This document shows positions 45,041-54,776 of a DNA stretch of 64,000 nucleotides, one piece after another. The notes beneath the pieces are model-generated. The model was not told the origin of the DNA. It ran no database searches and worked only from the letters and a program-made list of their open reading frames with translations. The stretch is from assembly GCA_963680875.1 (NCBI GenBank), contig OY804589.1, forward strand, positions 16,512,028 to 16,576,027. Direction: 5' to 3'. Position 1 is the first letter of the stretch; each line of letters starts with the position of its first letter. This DNA is from Bathymodiolus brooksi (Eukaryota > Mollusca > Bivalvia > Mytilida > Modiolidae). The position numbers were made by a program, and so were the translations under genes.

Positions 45041-46717
45041 TTATGTCGCTAGTGTTGAAGTAGTTGATGATACATTCCCCTGACCGGTAGAACCTAGAGG
45101 TTCTGTCGTTAGCGTTGCATTAGTTGACGGTATATTCGTCTGAGCGGTAGAACATGGAGGTTCTGTCGTTAGTGTTGAAGTAGTTGATTGTACATTCGTC
45201 TGAGTTGTAGAACCTGGAGGTTCTGTCGTTAGTGTTGAAGTAGTTGATGGTGCATTCATCTGAGCAGTAGAACCTGGAGGTTCTGTCGTTAGTGTTGGAG
45301 TAGTTGATGGTTCATTCGTCTGAGCGGTAGAACCTGGAGGTTCTGTCGTTAGTGTTGAAGTAGTTGATGATACATTTATCTGACCGGTAGAACCTGGAGG
45401 TGCTGTCGTTAGTGTTGAAGTAGTTAATGGTACATTCCTCTGAGCGGTAGAACCAGGAGGATCTGTAGTTAGTGTTGGAGGAATTGATGGTGCATTCCTC
45501 TGAGCGATATTTCCTGGAGATTCTGTTGTTACTGTTGAAGTAGATGATGGTACATTCGTGTGAAGGGTACAACCTGGAGGTTCTGTCGTTAGTTTTGAAG
45601 TAGTTGATGGTACATTAATCTGAGCGGTAGATCCTGGGGGTTCTGTCGTTAGTGTCGAAGTAGTTGATGATACATTCCTCTGACCGCTAGAACCTAGAGG
45701 TTCTGTCGTTAGCGGTACATTAGTTGACGGTACATTCGTCTGAGCGGTAGAACCTGGAGGTTCTGTCATTAGTGTTGAAGTAGTTGATGGTACATTCGTC
45801 TGAGCTGTAGAACCTGGAGGTTCTGTCGTTAGTGTTGAAGTAGTTGATGTTACATTCTTCTGAGCGGTAGAACCTGGAGGTTCTGTCGTTAGTGTTGAAG
45901 TAGTTGATGGTACATTCATCTGAGAGGTAGAACCTGGAGGTCCTGTTGTTAGTGTTGAAGTACTTGACGGTACATTCGTTTGAGCGGTAGAACCTGGAGA
46001 TTCTGTTGTTATTGTTGAAGTAGTTGATGGTACATTCTTCTGAGCGGTAGAACCTGGAGGTTCTTTCGTTAGTGTTGAAGTTGTTGATGGCACATTCTTC
46101 AGAGCGATATAGGCTGGAGGTTCTGTCGTTAGTATTGAAGTAGTTGATGGTGCATTCGTCTTAGCAGTAGAACCTGGAGGCTCTGTCGTTAGTGTTGAAG
46201 TAGCTAATGGTACATTCTTCTGGGCGGTAGAACCTGGAGATTCTGTCGCTAGTGTTGAAGTAGTTGATGATACATTCCCCTGACCGGTAGAACCTAAAGG
46301 TTCTTTCGTTAGCGTTGCATTAGTTGACGGTATATTCGTCTGAGCGGTAGAACATGGAGGTTCTGTCGTTAGTGTTGAAGTAGTTGATTGTACATTCGTC
46401 TGAGCTGTAGAACCTGGAGGTTCTGTCGTTAGTGTTGAAGTAGTTGATGGTGCATTCATCTGAGCAGTAGAACCTGGAGGTTCTATCGTTAGTGTTGAAG
46501 TAGTTGATGGTACATTCATCTGAGCGATAAAACCAGGAGGTTCTGTCGTTAGTTTTGAAGTAGTTGATGGTGCATTCGTCTTAGCGGTGGAACCTGGAGA
46601 CTCTGTCGTTAGTGTTGAAGTAGTTGATAGTACATTCTCCTGAGCGGTAGAACCTGGAGATTCTATTGCTAGTGTTGAAATAGTTGATGATACATTCCTC
46701 TGACCGGTAGAACTCAT
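45041..46717 (-). pseudogene. Mucin-repeat open segment at the truncated 5' end, 558 codons
   Basis: The first visible units (SSTGQRNVSSTISTLAIE) start at the block junction. The ATG at 46715-46717 is made by flanking repeat DNA (ACTCATTTTATTGATT) and is not a credible original start. It ends at a TAA (45041) also found at 41023 and 36945. The original upstream units and the exon acceptor are lost or lie beyond the junction. Confidence 0.55.
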
Positions 46718-46924
46718 TTTATTGATTCCTGGTCAACGAGTTCTTGCTCTTACTCCTGAGTGCTGCATGCTTAGCTGAGACGTTACAACCACACTATTAC
46801 TTGGTTTGACCCGACCAGTGCTTCAAGGCACGATCTACTGCACTCGAATCTCGGACACTCAAACCATTTCCCCAACAATACATTTTTTCTCTAAATATCA
46901 TTGTGCTATACTGGTACTGGTTAG

Positions 46925-47185
46925 GGTTTATGGTGTTTAGCGCCCCTTTCAATAATATTACAGCTATATATTTAGGCGGTTACTTTTATTGGTGGAGGAC
47001 ACCGAAGTACCAGGAGAAAACCACCGACCTGCCGTAAGTCATGGATAAACTTGATCAAATAATGTTGTATCGATTACACCTCGGCTGATCGGGTTTTGAA
47101 ATACCAACGTTAGTGGTGATAGTCACTGATTGTACAAGCAGTTGTAAATCCAACTACCATACGATCACAACTACGACAGCCCCAT
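46925..47185 (-). repeat. tRNA-derived SINE (family S1)
   Basis: Counterpart of 13122-13385 with few substitutions. Confidence 0.65.
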
Positions 47186-47437
47186 CATATATGTTGATAC
47201 TAATACGCCAAATGACTTACATTTCTTCTGTTAGCATCTCCTTCTATTGTTGTATATCTTCTGTTGTCCTCATAAGTCCGACTGGGCTCCAAAAAAATAT
47301 TAGATGGTGTATGACGTCGACCTAAATGGCCCAAGGAATGGCTGTAACCAAACGTATCATAGTCCTTCCTACAATGATATTGTTAAGCAATAACTTTAAT
47401 GTGTTCTTATATCATAGACCTTTTTCTAATCAAATAA

Positions 47438-47596
47438 GAAATAAATCATGGAAGCCAGAATGTGTTCGGAGTTTTAACATGGATTGGCGGATATTAGTAT
47501 TTTATCCCGAGCCAGAAGCGAGGGATAAAAATTACTAATATCCGCCAATCCCATGTTAAAACTCAAAACAACATTCTGGCTTCCATGATTTATTTC
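47438..47596. repeat. Long inverted repeat (hairpin), copy 2
   Basis: The same foldback as 13636-13794, with arms beginning GAAATAAATCATGGAAGCC. The loop base changes (GAAGCGAGGG for GAAGCGAAGG) are the main differences. Confidence 0.85.
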
Positions 47597-47690
47597 GATT
47601 CTGATATGTCTAAGAGTACAAATACGGTAGTATACTTTGATTGGAAGACTGTAATTTATAGTTACGCTTGCGGAAAATTTCGCATACAAT

Positions 47691-48085
47691 TTATGTAACT
47701 CGCATAATACTGCGCCCTCTATCTGCATTATTCGGGTTACAATTTATGCTGCCAATGGAAAAGTCAGTCACATTAACCGGCGCATGTGGTAATGAGATTA
47801 TACCGAATGGATAACTCGCTCGTTTGTTTCCAAAGCGAAAGAAGAAGGTAATGTTAGAATACCTTGTAACATCAGGAAATGAAAACGTTACGGGGACTTT
47901 CAAAGACTTTTCATAAACGTTAGAAATACTGAAGTGGCATTCAAAAATGGATAATCCAGAGACACTTGCAACATAGATGAAGAAAAACAAAACGACATAT
48001 AACACAATATGTGTTGGACACCACAATGCGCAAAGAAACACAAATAACGTAAATAAGACATAAACCCTGGCCTCCTACAAACACC
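47691..48085 (-). CDS. Leader-domain exon, copy 2
   Basis: The minus-strand frame joins a strongly hydrophobic leader (HIVLYVVLFFFIYVASVSG) directly to LSIFECHFSISNVYEKSLKV, then SNITFFFRFGNKRASYPFGI and VNVTDFSIGSINC. It reads like a signal peptide cleaved near SVSG|LS followed by a small extracellular domain with N-glycosylation sites and two cysteines. No ATG lies in this frame after the upstream in-frame stop, so the start must be a non-ATG codon or come from an upstream exon through the TTTGTAG acceptor near 48080. Being 5' of the mucin array on the same strand, it is a candidate first coding exon of that gene. I do not recognise the domain family. Confidence 0.5.
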
Positions 48086-48099
48086 TAGAGCTAAAGACG

Positions 48100-48960
48100 A
48101 ACACGGAACTCAAAACTTAAAGACACACAATATGACTCACGATGCATACGAAATATTTGCAGCAAGGAACATTGTAATATATTTGGCATTTGTCTTCTTT
48201 ATTATCAGCATGGAAAACTGGACAAAGGCTAAAAGATAAAATAAATGCAAGCCACTTTTGTTCATTAAACTAAAATTACTATTGTATTTTAATTTCGCCA
48301 CAGAAGTTTAGAATACGCAAGGAAACTATTGCATGTAACGCTAGTAAGTAATCATTATTAATTTCGGGATTGTCAAGGAATTCGACCGGAGATAACATTG
48401 TATTTAAGCTTAAACGCTAGTGAAAGCCGAAGGAGCAATCAAGAATGGATAATCTAAGACACAATGAGCATAAAATACAGTACGAAGGCAAACAATACAA
48501 AAACTATACATGGAAAACTAAAATGATTACAACACTGATGCCACATAAAAACGATAGTGAACCCAGGTGTTTGTGAATGATAAGTAGTTCCTGTGTCGTA
48601 TAAGATACCCGTCATGTCCGGTAAAATTCTTGTTGGTAATAAAACTTTTATCCAAACTCAGTTAGATCTATCGATGACTATACTTTAATTTATTTCTTTC
48701 GACAGCAAAATCGACCACTACAGCATAACTCAAATATTGTTAAAATAAGCACATATACATAATATGTCACACAAAATATATTTTGTAATAAACTCTTATT
48801 AAGAAGCCGCATATATACTGATCTACGAATTAGTGATTTATCTCAACTCTCGTTTATGCCACACTATAACTTTTGACCATTGTATTGTCTGTCCTTTTTA
48901 ACGATTTACGTATAATGATTACCCCTTTGGTATAATTAACCTCTTCTTAAATACAATACT
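48100..48960. other. Non-coding stretch with R1 pieces, copy 2
   Basis: Counterpart of 14310-15180. It has 19 bases (near 48247-48265) absent from copy 1, and a 40-base loss in the region that copy 1 keeps at 14297-14336. Confidence 0.45.
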
Positions 48961-48963
48961 TAC

Positions 48964-49158
48964 ATTTCATAATCCTTGTCGTGCTTGTCCTTTCGTCTAC
49001 AGCGCCTACATGCTATACACATGATAATACAAATCATTATTAACAAGCCAGCACTACTACACGTAATTGCTATTATGTACTCAGATTCCAATTTAAGTTT
49101 TTCTGTTTTCACCTTACACGTATCTCCAGAATAAACGAATGTATCGCTTGACTTGCAT
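48964..49158 (-). CDS. Transmembrane exon of membrane mucin-type gene, copy 2
   Basis: A 195-base exon with TACTTTTTAG acceptor and AAAT|GTAAGTATT donor. It starts CKSSDTFVYSGDTC, finishing an EGF-like domain; the stalk KVKTEKLKLESE follows, then the helix YIIAITCSSAGLLIMICIIM, CIAC and a basic cytoplasmic start RRCRRKDKHDKDYE. Phase matches exactly with the EGF exon 1.03 kb upstream (two bases GT plus one base A make a Val codon), giving RC-V-C across the junction. This is the best-supported coding exon in the window. Downstream cytoplasmic exons are not identified. Copy 1 is at 15193-15387. Confidence 0.85.
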
Positions 49159-49887
49159 CTAAAAAGTAAATGTTTTCTTATTAATCATGGGATACAAGGA
49201 AGTATACATATACATAATTTCCCAATACAGTATTGCTATCTTTTAAAGGCACTCTCTTTGCAATGAAAATGTTGCCTTATAATCGATGTGGTCTCTCTCG
49301 ATGGGTACAATTCAATAGTGTTTTTCCTATCTCCTCACGGTCCTGGCACCACTGATGGGAATTCGGGCCTTAATACTTACACTAATTGTTCATATTTGCA
49401 AATACGTAGATAAGAGAACGAGTTTCTCCGGTCAATTAGCACTAACTGTTGAATATTACTCTGTCTTTAAGTGTGCCAGTCACGATAAAGCTGGACAAAA
49501 TTCTGAAACAAAGTATTTGCCATTGGTACAAGTATTTCAATGAAATGAGGTGGAGGTTAACTAGTATGGGAGGCCTAAGCCACCACTCTTAATGAAATAA
49601 TAAGTCGTGTGAGTAAAATGCTAACCCTCACATATGTATGAATAAACGTTAGAGAGACCGATAGGACAATCAAGAATGGACAATCCGCAGAAACTGGTAA
49701 CATAAGGCACATAAGACACAGGACGAAAACAACAACACACTATTACACAGAAAACTAAACAGACGGGCAATACGGACTACAACAAAAACCAGGGGTGATA
49801 TTAGTTCTATAAATGATGATCTTAACCAATAATCATAACTCTAAACAATTACGGAAGACAATTTTAGTTTAAATTTTTAAATCCATG

Positions 49888-50128
49888 GACCGTCGTGGTC
49901 GTGATCGTATGGTAGTTGGATTTACAACTACCTATGCTATCAGTGGCTATCACCACTAAAGCTGCGAGTTCAAATCCCGCTCATAGCGAGGTGTACTCAA
50001 TACAACATTATGTGATAAAAGTTGCCAGTGACTTGCGACAGGTCGGTGGTTTACTCGGGTTACTGCGGTTTCGTTCACCAATACTACTACCCGCCATGAT
50101 GTAGCTAAAATATTGTTGAAAGAAGCGC
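49888..50128 (+). repeat. tRNA-derived SINE (family S1)
   Basis: Counterpart of 16118-16365, in the intron between the EGF and transmembrane exons. Head GACCGTCGTGGTCGTGATCG, B-box region GCGAGTTCAAATCCCGC. Confidence 0.75.
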
Positions 50129-50192
50129 TAACACAATATCCTGACTCACCTTTGAATCCACTGAGAAACTAATAAAAATAATGTTAACTTAC

Positions 50193-50305
50193 ACACATCT
50201 TGGATTTCCTTCTGAATCCACATAGCAATCACCATGGACACCACAATGTTTTGTCTGTGAACCAAGCATACACTTATGGTAACATATTTTTGTGTGCTGT
50301 TGAAA
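50193..50305 (-). CDS. EGF-like exon of membrane mucin-type gene
   Basis: A 113-base minus-strand exon between a GATTACAG acceptor and a GTGT|GTAAGTT donor. It encodes FQQHTKICYHKCMLGSQTKH, CGVHGDCYVDSEGNPRCV. With the next exon (48964-49158) the cysteine spacing is C-x8-C-x5-C-x9-C-x-C-x12-C, a canonical EGF pattern with the HG.C and G...C.C signature. One extra cysteine precedes it. No calcium-binding start motif is present. The exon has no counterpart in copy 1, where a mucin-repeat remnant sits instead. A membrane-proximal EGF domain before the TM helix is the layout of transmembrane mucins such as MUC3, MUC13 and MUC17; orthology is not claimed. Confidence 0.85.
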
Positions 50306-50985
50306 CTGTAATCTAGTCCACATACTAATTTGTCATGATTTTTCTGTATTTGTTTCACAGCTACAACACATATAAATGATTAGTCCTGGAGGATATCATC
50401 CACTGAGTAGACAGTATTTCATCACTGACAAAATGTATTAGCTGGATATACTTATATTTGTAATTTACAGTATCAACTACTAAATAATCTAATTGTTTTC
50501 TACACTGTTATTTAGTATTGAAATTTACAGTTCCTAAGTCATGTAATTATAACTAAAACTAAGATTCTCCTCCCACTGTCTGACAGAGGCGACCTTCATC
50601 CAATTTTGCTATCCTGTTTAAGACATTTGTTCTTATCCTTCCTAAAATTTTAAATTATTTAAGCTCTCCAATCTGTTGACTATTAGCGAACCTGATCAGG
50701 GATATTCCAGAAACACACATATACATGACCCTCACTTTCCTGTCAAGGTAGAGGACATGATAGAGATAAATAATTTACACAGTCACTTGCAACATTTTAA
50801 AAACCATATCGTGTTTACCTAACTTAATTGGGGCAGCTCGGACAGTCCTAACCCCTGGTCATGGAAAAGTGTCTGGAAACGTTAACTCTTGGGGTAAGCA
50901 CAGAGGCGTCGTAGTGTTAAGCTCAGTTGAAAGTAATAATACAAAATTTACAAACATAAAGGTAAGCGGCGAACGGGTTGGTTTG
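50306..50985. other. Intron with R2 copy, copy 2
   Basis: Likely intron of the minus-strand gene. R2 phrases at 50515-50730 (CAGTTCCTAAGTCATGTAATT..GATATTCCAGAAACACACAT). CATCCACTGAGTAGACAGTATTTCATCACTGACAAAATG at 50398-50436 is the diverged R2 left end, missing from copy 1. Confidence 0.45.
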
Positions 50986-51215
50986 GTTGATGGTGCTTAA
51001 CACCACTTTCACACAATATTTCAGTCATATCCTTAGTACCCGAATAAAACCACCAACCTGTCGCATGGTACTGACCAACTTTATCACATAACGCTCTATG
51101 GAGTACACCTCACTTGAGTGGGATTCAAACTTAAAACATTAGTGGTGATAGGCACTGATTGAATAGGTAGTTATAAATCCAACTATCATACAATCACGAC
51201 CACGACGGCCCCAAC
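50985..51215 (-). repeat. tRNA-derived SINE (family S1)
   Basis: Counterpart of 16900-17170, shortened by about 40 bases after TTTCAGTCATAT. Confidence 0.6.
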
Positions 51216-51468
51216 GGCGAACTGTAAAGAAGACTTACTGACAATGAAATGAAAACAAAAAATATACCACACTTTCGGAACAATTCCACAATATGATGAC
51301 AATGTACCCCTAACACACATATACATGACCATTCACTTTCCTTGGTTTGGTACATGTACGTCAATGAAAACGTTGCGTTGTCAAGCTTGTTTTATGCGCC
51401 CAAACTTCCCTCATAGAAAAGAAGATGAAGGTCAGTTTTAAATATTATTATGGGTTTGTTTTACTTAC

Positions 51469-51656
51469 CGACAGATATCTCTGTAAATGTGTTTTGCTTT
51501 ATATAACCTGGTATTAATTTTTTTTTGGCCATTCGAATGTTTTCCAGTTGTTTCGTCTGTTTCTGTATTTCATCTTCAAGTATTGTCATATTCATGACTT
51601 GAGTTGTAGCATACGGGCGGAGATTTAGATAAAAATGTGGTACAGTAGAGCCCTTG
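51469..51656 (-). CDS. Extracellular exon upstream of EGF, copy 2 (intact)
   Basis: A 188-base exon with acceptor TTTCACACTTCAG|C and donor GTCG|GTAAGTAAAAC. It encodes KGSTVPHFYLNLRPYATTQV, MNMTILEDEIQKQTKQLENI, RMAKKKLIPGYIKQNTFTEI, SVG. The middle is a charged amphipathic helix. The end (NTFTEISVG) recalls a SEA-domain strand, and SEA modules commonly sit between the mucin repeats and the EGF in membrane mucins, but the match is too weak to name. Its end phase (1) does not fit the start phase (0) of the EGF exon directly, so at least one exon between them is unidentified. Copy 1 has lost both the acceptor and the frame. Confidence 0.65.
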
Positions 51657-51659
51657 CTG

Positions 51660-52030
51660 AAGTGTGAAATATAATCATTTACACGTATAATATTTAAGCA
51701 CATATTAATTACTGTAATATAATAATTGTGATTTATTATTGCTTACACTATCGTGAGTGGCAACATTACGGCACACAAGATGAACACGCTAACAACTACA
51801 TCAATGAGGCGGTTTGTTTGGTCTGACGAGGTTTTATGAAATACAATGAAAAACACCAGCGTCGAATCAGTTCCAAAATCCGATCAAAATTCGTAGAAAT
51901 ATATGAAAAATCTCTACCACACCTATACACTCACTTTCATGGTAGGTAATAGGCATAAGCCTCCAGTTTAAGAAAATATGAAAAAGGTAGGATTAAAAAA
52001 TTAACGAACAGTATGCATGCAACAACAAAT
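51660..52030. other. Intronic DNA, copy 2
   Basis: AT-rich. A possible exon end ACCATGAAA|GTGAGTG (minus strand) lies near 51930. Nothing firmer seen. Confidence 0.35.
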
Positions 52031-52247
52031 CTTCTTTTATTTGAGAGGATCAGTTTTATTAGTGGAGGAAACCAGAGTACCCAAAGAAAACCACTGACCT
52101 GCCGCAAGTCACTGACAAACTTTATCACATAATATGTTGTATGCACTACACCTCTCATGGGTGGGATCCGAACTCCCAACTTTAATGGCGATAGGCACTG
52201 ATTGCATAGATAGTTGTAAATCCAACTACCATGTTATCACGACGGTC
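52030..52247 (-). repeat. tRNA-derived SINE (family S1)
   Basis: Counterpart of 18000-18207. Confidence 0.7.
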
Positions 52248-52504
52248 TCTTCTGGAAGCAATTACAAATAGTTAATTAAGTATAAGATCCTATACTACTT
52301 AAACGTTTGTGTTATTAAGTAACACGAACTTATCCTCTGACAAAAGTAAATTTAATAAATACATTATAGTCTGATAGTTTTAAAGACTACAAGAAACAAC
52401 AATTAGAAATCTAGCTGAACTGTAGCTGTATTGTATCTGTATCTGTGTCTTTACAGTGCAGGAACTGATAGCGGTTATAAATGCACTGGAGGAGAGCGGT
52501 TGGA

Positions 52505-52777
52505 TTAGTCCAACTGTTGGAGGGCACAATTAAAGCCCTCTACTGTCTTTGCGCACACTACGCTGTCCTCAAGGTGGTTCCAATCGACTATAGTCTTTGA
52601 ATATAATGAATTGTTCCTGATGTTTGTCTTACATTGGATAAGTTTGAAGGCTCTAGAGTTGCTCACTGTTTGTCGATCTATTATATTTGAGGTTTCAAAT
52701 CCTTCGTATTGTGTGGTTTTCCTCTTTCTTTTGTTCCTTATTTCTTTCAAATAATCTTCTGAAGCGATGGCGGGCAC
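52505..52777 (-). pseudogene. LINE-type reverse transcriptase ORF, C-terminus, copy 2
   Basis: Duplicate of 18465-18737, with KTIVDWNHLEDSVVCAKTVE and the same stop. The frame is open in both copies although only a tail remains, so openness here says little about function. Confidence 0.75.
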
Positions 52778-53244
52778 CAGTCCCTCAACCTATTATCTTT
52801 TCCTCATCGATTTTGGTAGATTTTTTATACATGTTTTCAATATGTTTGTGATATAATCCGCCCTGACCTGACATTTAAACTGCAACTGCTATTATATATT
52901 TTTATTTTATATGTCAAGTGTACCTTTAGTGTATTTATTATGAAATGAAAATTACCTGAACTTGTAAACTCTGACACTCACAAAACTGGTCATATTTTCA
53001 TAAATACCTGTCAACTACAATGTGAAAAAGAGATTACATATGGATCACGTGGATAACATACATGTAATTACTATATATCTTACCTCCTACACATTTCTAG
53101 GAATGCAATTGGTTTAACGACGTCAAGTGGAAGAGTGTATATTCAATACATGGCGACCGGTAGCAGTGTATAAGCAAAATTTCGATAATCACAGTCTAAT
53201 ACATGGTTTCCACAAGAGTTATTTCCCCTACCACAGGTTTTCAG

Positions 53245-54654
53245 AAATCATCATAGCGACGAACGTCAGCAGACGTTTCGCTGAGACAACAGAAGAAGAA
53301 AATCAAACAAAATGCCTCAAATTAAATGCTGTTGACAACACATTGAAAGCAAATAAGAAAAGTGCAAACATCCTACGGGAGTACCTAAAGGAAAAACACC
53401 AGGACAGTTTATTTGAGAACTATGACATTGTGAGATTGAACGAGACGCTTGCTCACTTCTACATGGACTTGAGAAAACCAGATGGAGGAAGGTACAAGGC
53501 TACCTCATTTGAATATATTCGCCACGGCATAAATAGATACATAAAATTGCCACCGCAATATACGAAATTTGACATTATAACCGATTCAGATTTCACTGAT
53601 GCCAGCACTAATTTCCGGGCAGTTATGTCGGAGATCAAACGAATGGGGCTGGCAGAAATTGATCATCACCCAGTAATTAATGAGCCTGACAGGCGTACAC
53701 TATATGCATCCATATTTATGTGTACAAACACACCTTCAGGATTGGCAAATAAAGTCCAATATGACATCAGAATGTATTTCTTCCGTGGAGGAATGGAAAA
53801 TATGCACCAGATGACCAAGTCAAACTTTGCTGTACAAGTCGACCCTAAGATTGGTATGAAGTACGTTTTCAAAACGACAGATGAAATGACAAAGAATCAT
53901 CGGGAGAATGATAAGGAATATTCCTCTGGAGTAATGCCATAATCTCCAGGTAAAGTGTTTTAGGCATAACAAAATGTATCTGTGTTTTTTTCGTTACCTA
54001 CCTACCTGTACACTATTTTGTAGTCATATACTGCTCACATGTTTTCGTCCCTGTATTTGCCTAGACTACAAACAGCTACTTTTGTTAAGGAACATTTATA
54101 CCGGGAACACTGGTATTATTTTTCGTTCTCAATACCAAAAAAAAGAGTTGGACGTACATATTGTTGTACACAGATTTCTTTAAATGAAAATGAGTGCACA
54201 TCTAATTGAGCATGTTGAGCACACACACAAAAAATAATGTTGCACCACCATATAATTCATTTGATCTGTTATTTAAATAGATTTACATGTACATACAACA
54301 CATCTTACATTTTTGTATGTAATATACATGTTATATCAGTTGATAACATTTTGTCATACATACATGTACATGTATTTGTTGTACATATATATGTATATTT
54401 AACAATGTACTGGTCACTTCCAGGGTCTCCGTATTGTCCAGTGATGTCCTTTCAAAGCTACGTACGAAGGCTGCATCCGTCAAATGAAAGATTGTGGCAA
54501 AAACCTCTTGATAGCTTCTCTTAAAACAGTCCAGTGTGGTATTGTAATTCAGGTGTGGGAGAGAAAGCCCTCAGTAGGTTCATGTCGAGACTAAATAAAA
54601 GCTGTGGACTGTCACTAATTTACACTAATCACTCAATGCGTGCCACTACAGGAG
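53245..54654 (+). pseudogene. Tyrosine-recombinase-like (Crypton-derived, ZMYM/KCTD1/QRICH1-type) gene relic
   Basis: Exon 1 (likely from the TTTTCAG acceptor at 53239-53244; the open frame extends back to 53127) encodes NVSRRFAETTEEENQTKCLK, an N-terminal helical region (NILREYLKEKHQDSLF), ALHFYMDLRKPDG-type and SFEYIRHGINRYI blocks, then VQYDIRMYFFRGGMENMHQM with the first catalytic-type arginine. It ends at CCAG|GTAAAG (53949). Exon 2 (54424-54654, after CACTTCCAG) joins in phase: GSPYCPVMSFQSYVRRLHPS, LWQKPLDSFS, then IYTNHSMRATTGG, matching the H-x-x-R recombinase box. Two in-frame TAA codons disable it: 53940-53942, just before the donor, and 54522-54524 in exon 2. The C-terminal part with the expected nucleophile tyrosine is absent because the element ends here. 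These domains usually occur in domesticated vertebrate genes and in many invertebrate multicopy genes. Confidence 0.75.
53943..54423 (+). other. Intron of the recombinase-like relic
   Basis: A 474-bp intron, 53950-54423, with GTAAAG donor and CACTTCCAG acceptor. Its second half has many ACATGTACAT-type repeats. Its presence shows that the relic derives from genomic DNA, not from a processed copy. Confidence 0.65.
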
Positions 54655-54668
54655 GTAAGATATATTCG

Positions 54669-54776
54669 TTACACAGTGTGTAGGTGACTTAATACGGTAT
54701 ATACGCGGTCAGTAAATTCCATATGGAATTTACTGACCGCGTATATACCGTATAAGGTCAACTACACACTGTGTAA
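54669..54776. repeat. Near-perfect 108-bp palindrome without loop
   Basis: Two 54-base arms meet at CCATATGG (centre 54722/54723). Only three mismatches separate the arms (in the TAGGTGACTTAATACGG part). It can extrude as a cruciform or fold as one long hairpin. It begins TTACACAGTGTGTAG and ends with the inverse. Confidence 0.95.

Larger units (their letters stand above)
23990..46711. repeat. 60-bp minisatellite with multi-kilobase higher-order units
   Basis: The same tract seen as DNA. The plus-strand unit is GGTACATTCGTCTGAGCGGT-AGAACCTGGAGGTTCTGTCG-TTAGTGTTGAAGTAGTTGAT. Diagnostic variants show nested long periods. In 25-28 kb, GTTGAATATAC recurs at 25448, 26168, 27068 and 27848 (about 720-900 bp). 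In 28-30.9 kb a block recurs at 1140 bp (29232 and 30372). In 31.7-46 kb a block with RKAPPGSTVLTNVPST recurs near 32.0, 35.25, 39.3 and 43.6 kb (about 3.24, 4.08 and 4.26 kb). Nearly every indel is compensated within single units, so the 60-bp period holds over 22.7 kb. The right-hand higher-order units are the most similar to each other, so expansion there is most recent. Confidence 0.95.
23935..46717 (-). pseudogene. Giant Thr/Ser/Pro mucin-repeat exon, about 380 units of 60 bp, interrupted
   Basis: The minus strand encodes tandem 20-residue units of consensus TLTTEPPGSTAQTNVPSTTS, typical of a densely O-glycosylated mucin stalk. The 3' end leaves the repeat, reads ELKTTTSATTTPASVIIPNT and stops at a clear donor (AATACAG|GTAATT on the minus strand, exon end 23935). 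The 5' end is cut at 46711-46717 by the junction with duplication copy 2. The ATG there comes from flanking repeat, so no genuine start is visible. The frame is not continuous: in-frame TAA codons (ACA GAA changed to ACA TAA) lie near 31728, 34966, 36945, 37305, 39045, 41023, 41503, 43303 and 45041, and frameshifts near 24295, 25250, 27290, 32575, 33295, 35815, 39693, 39890, 43385 and 44150. Several recur identically in successive higher-order units. It is probably a decayed membrane-mucin gene. Confidence 0.85.

Noticed and set aside
53666..53872. Minus-strand ORF opposite the recombinase relic
   Set aside because: Antisense shadow of a better-supported coding exon.
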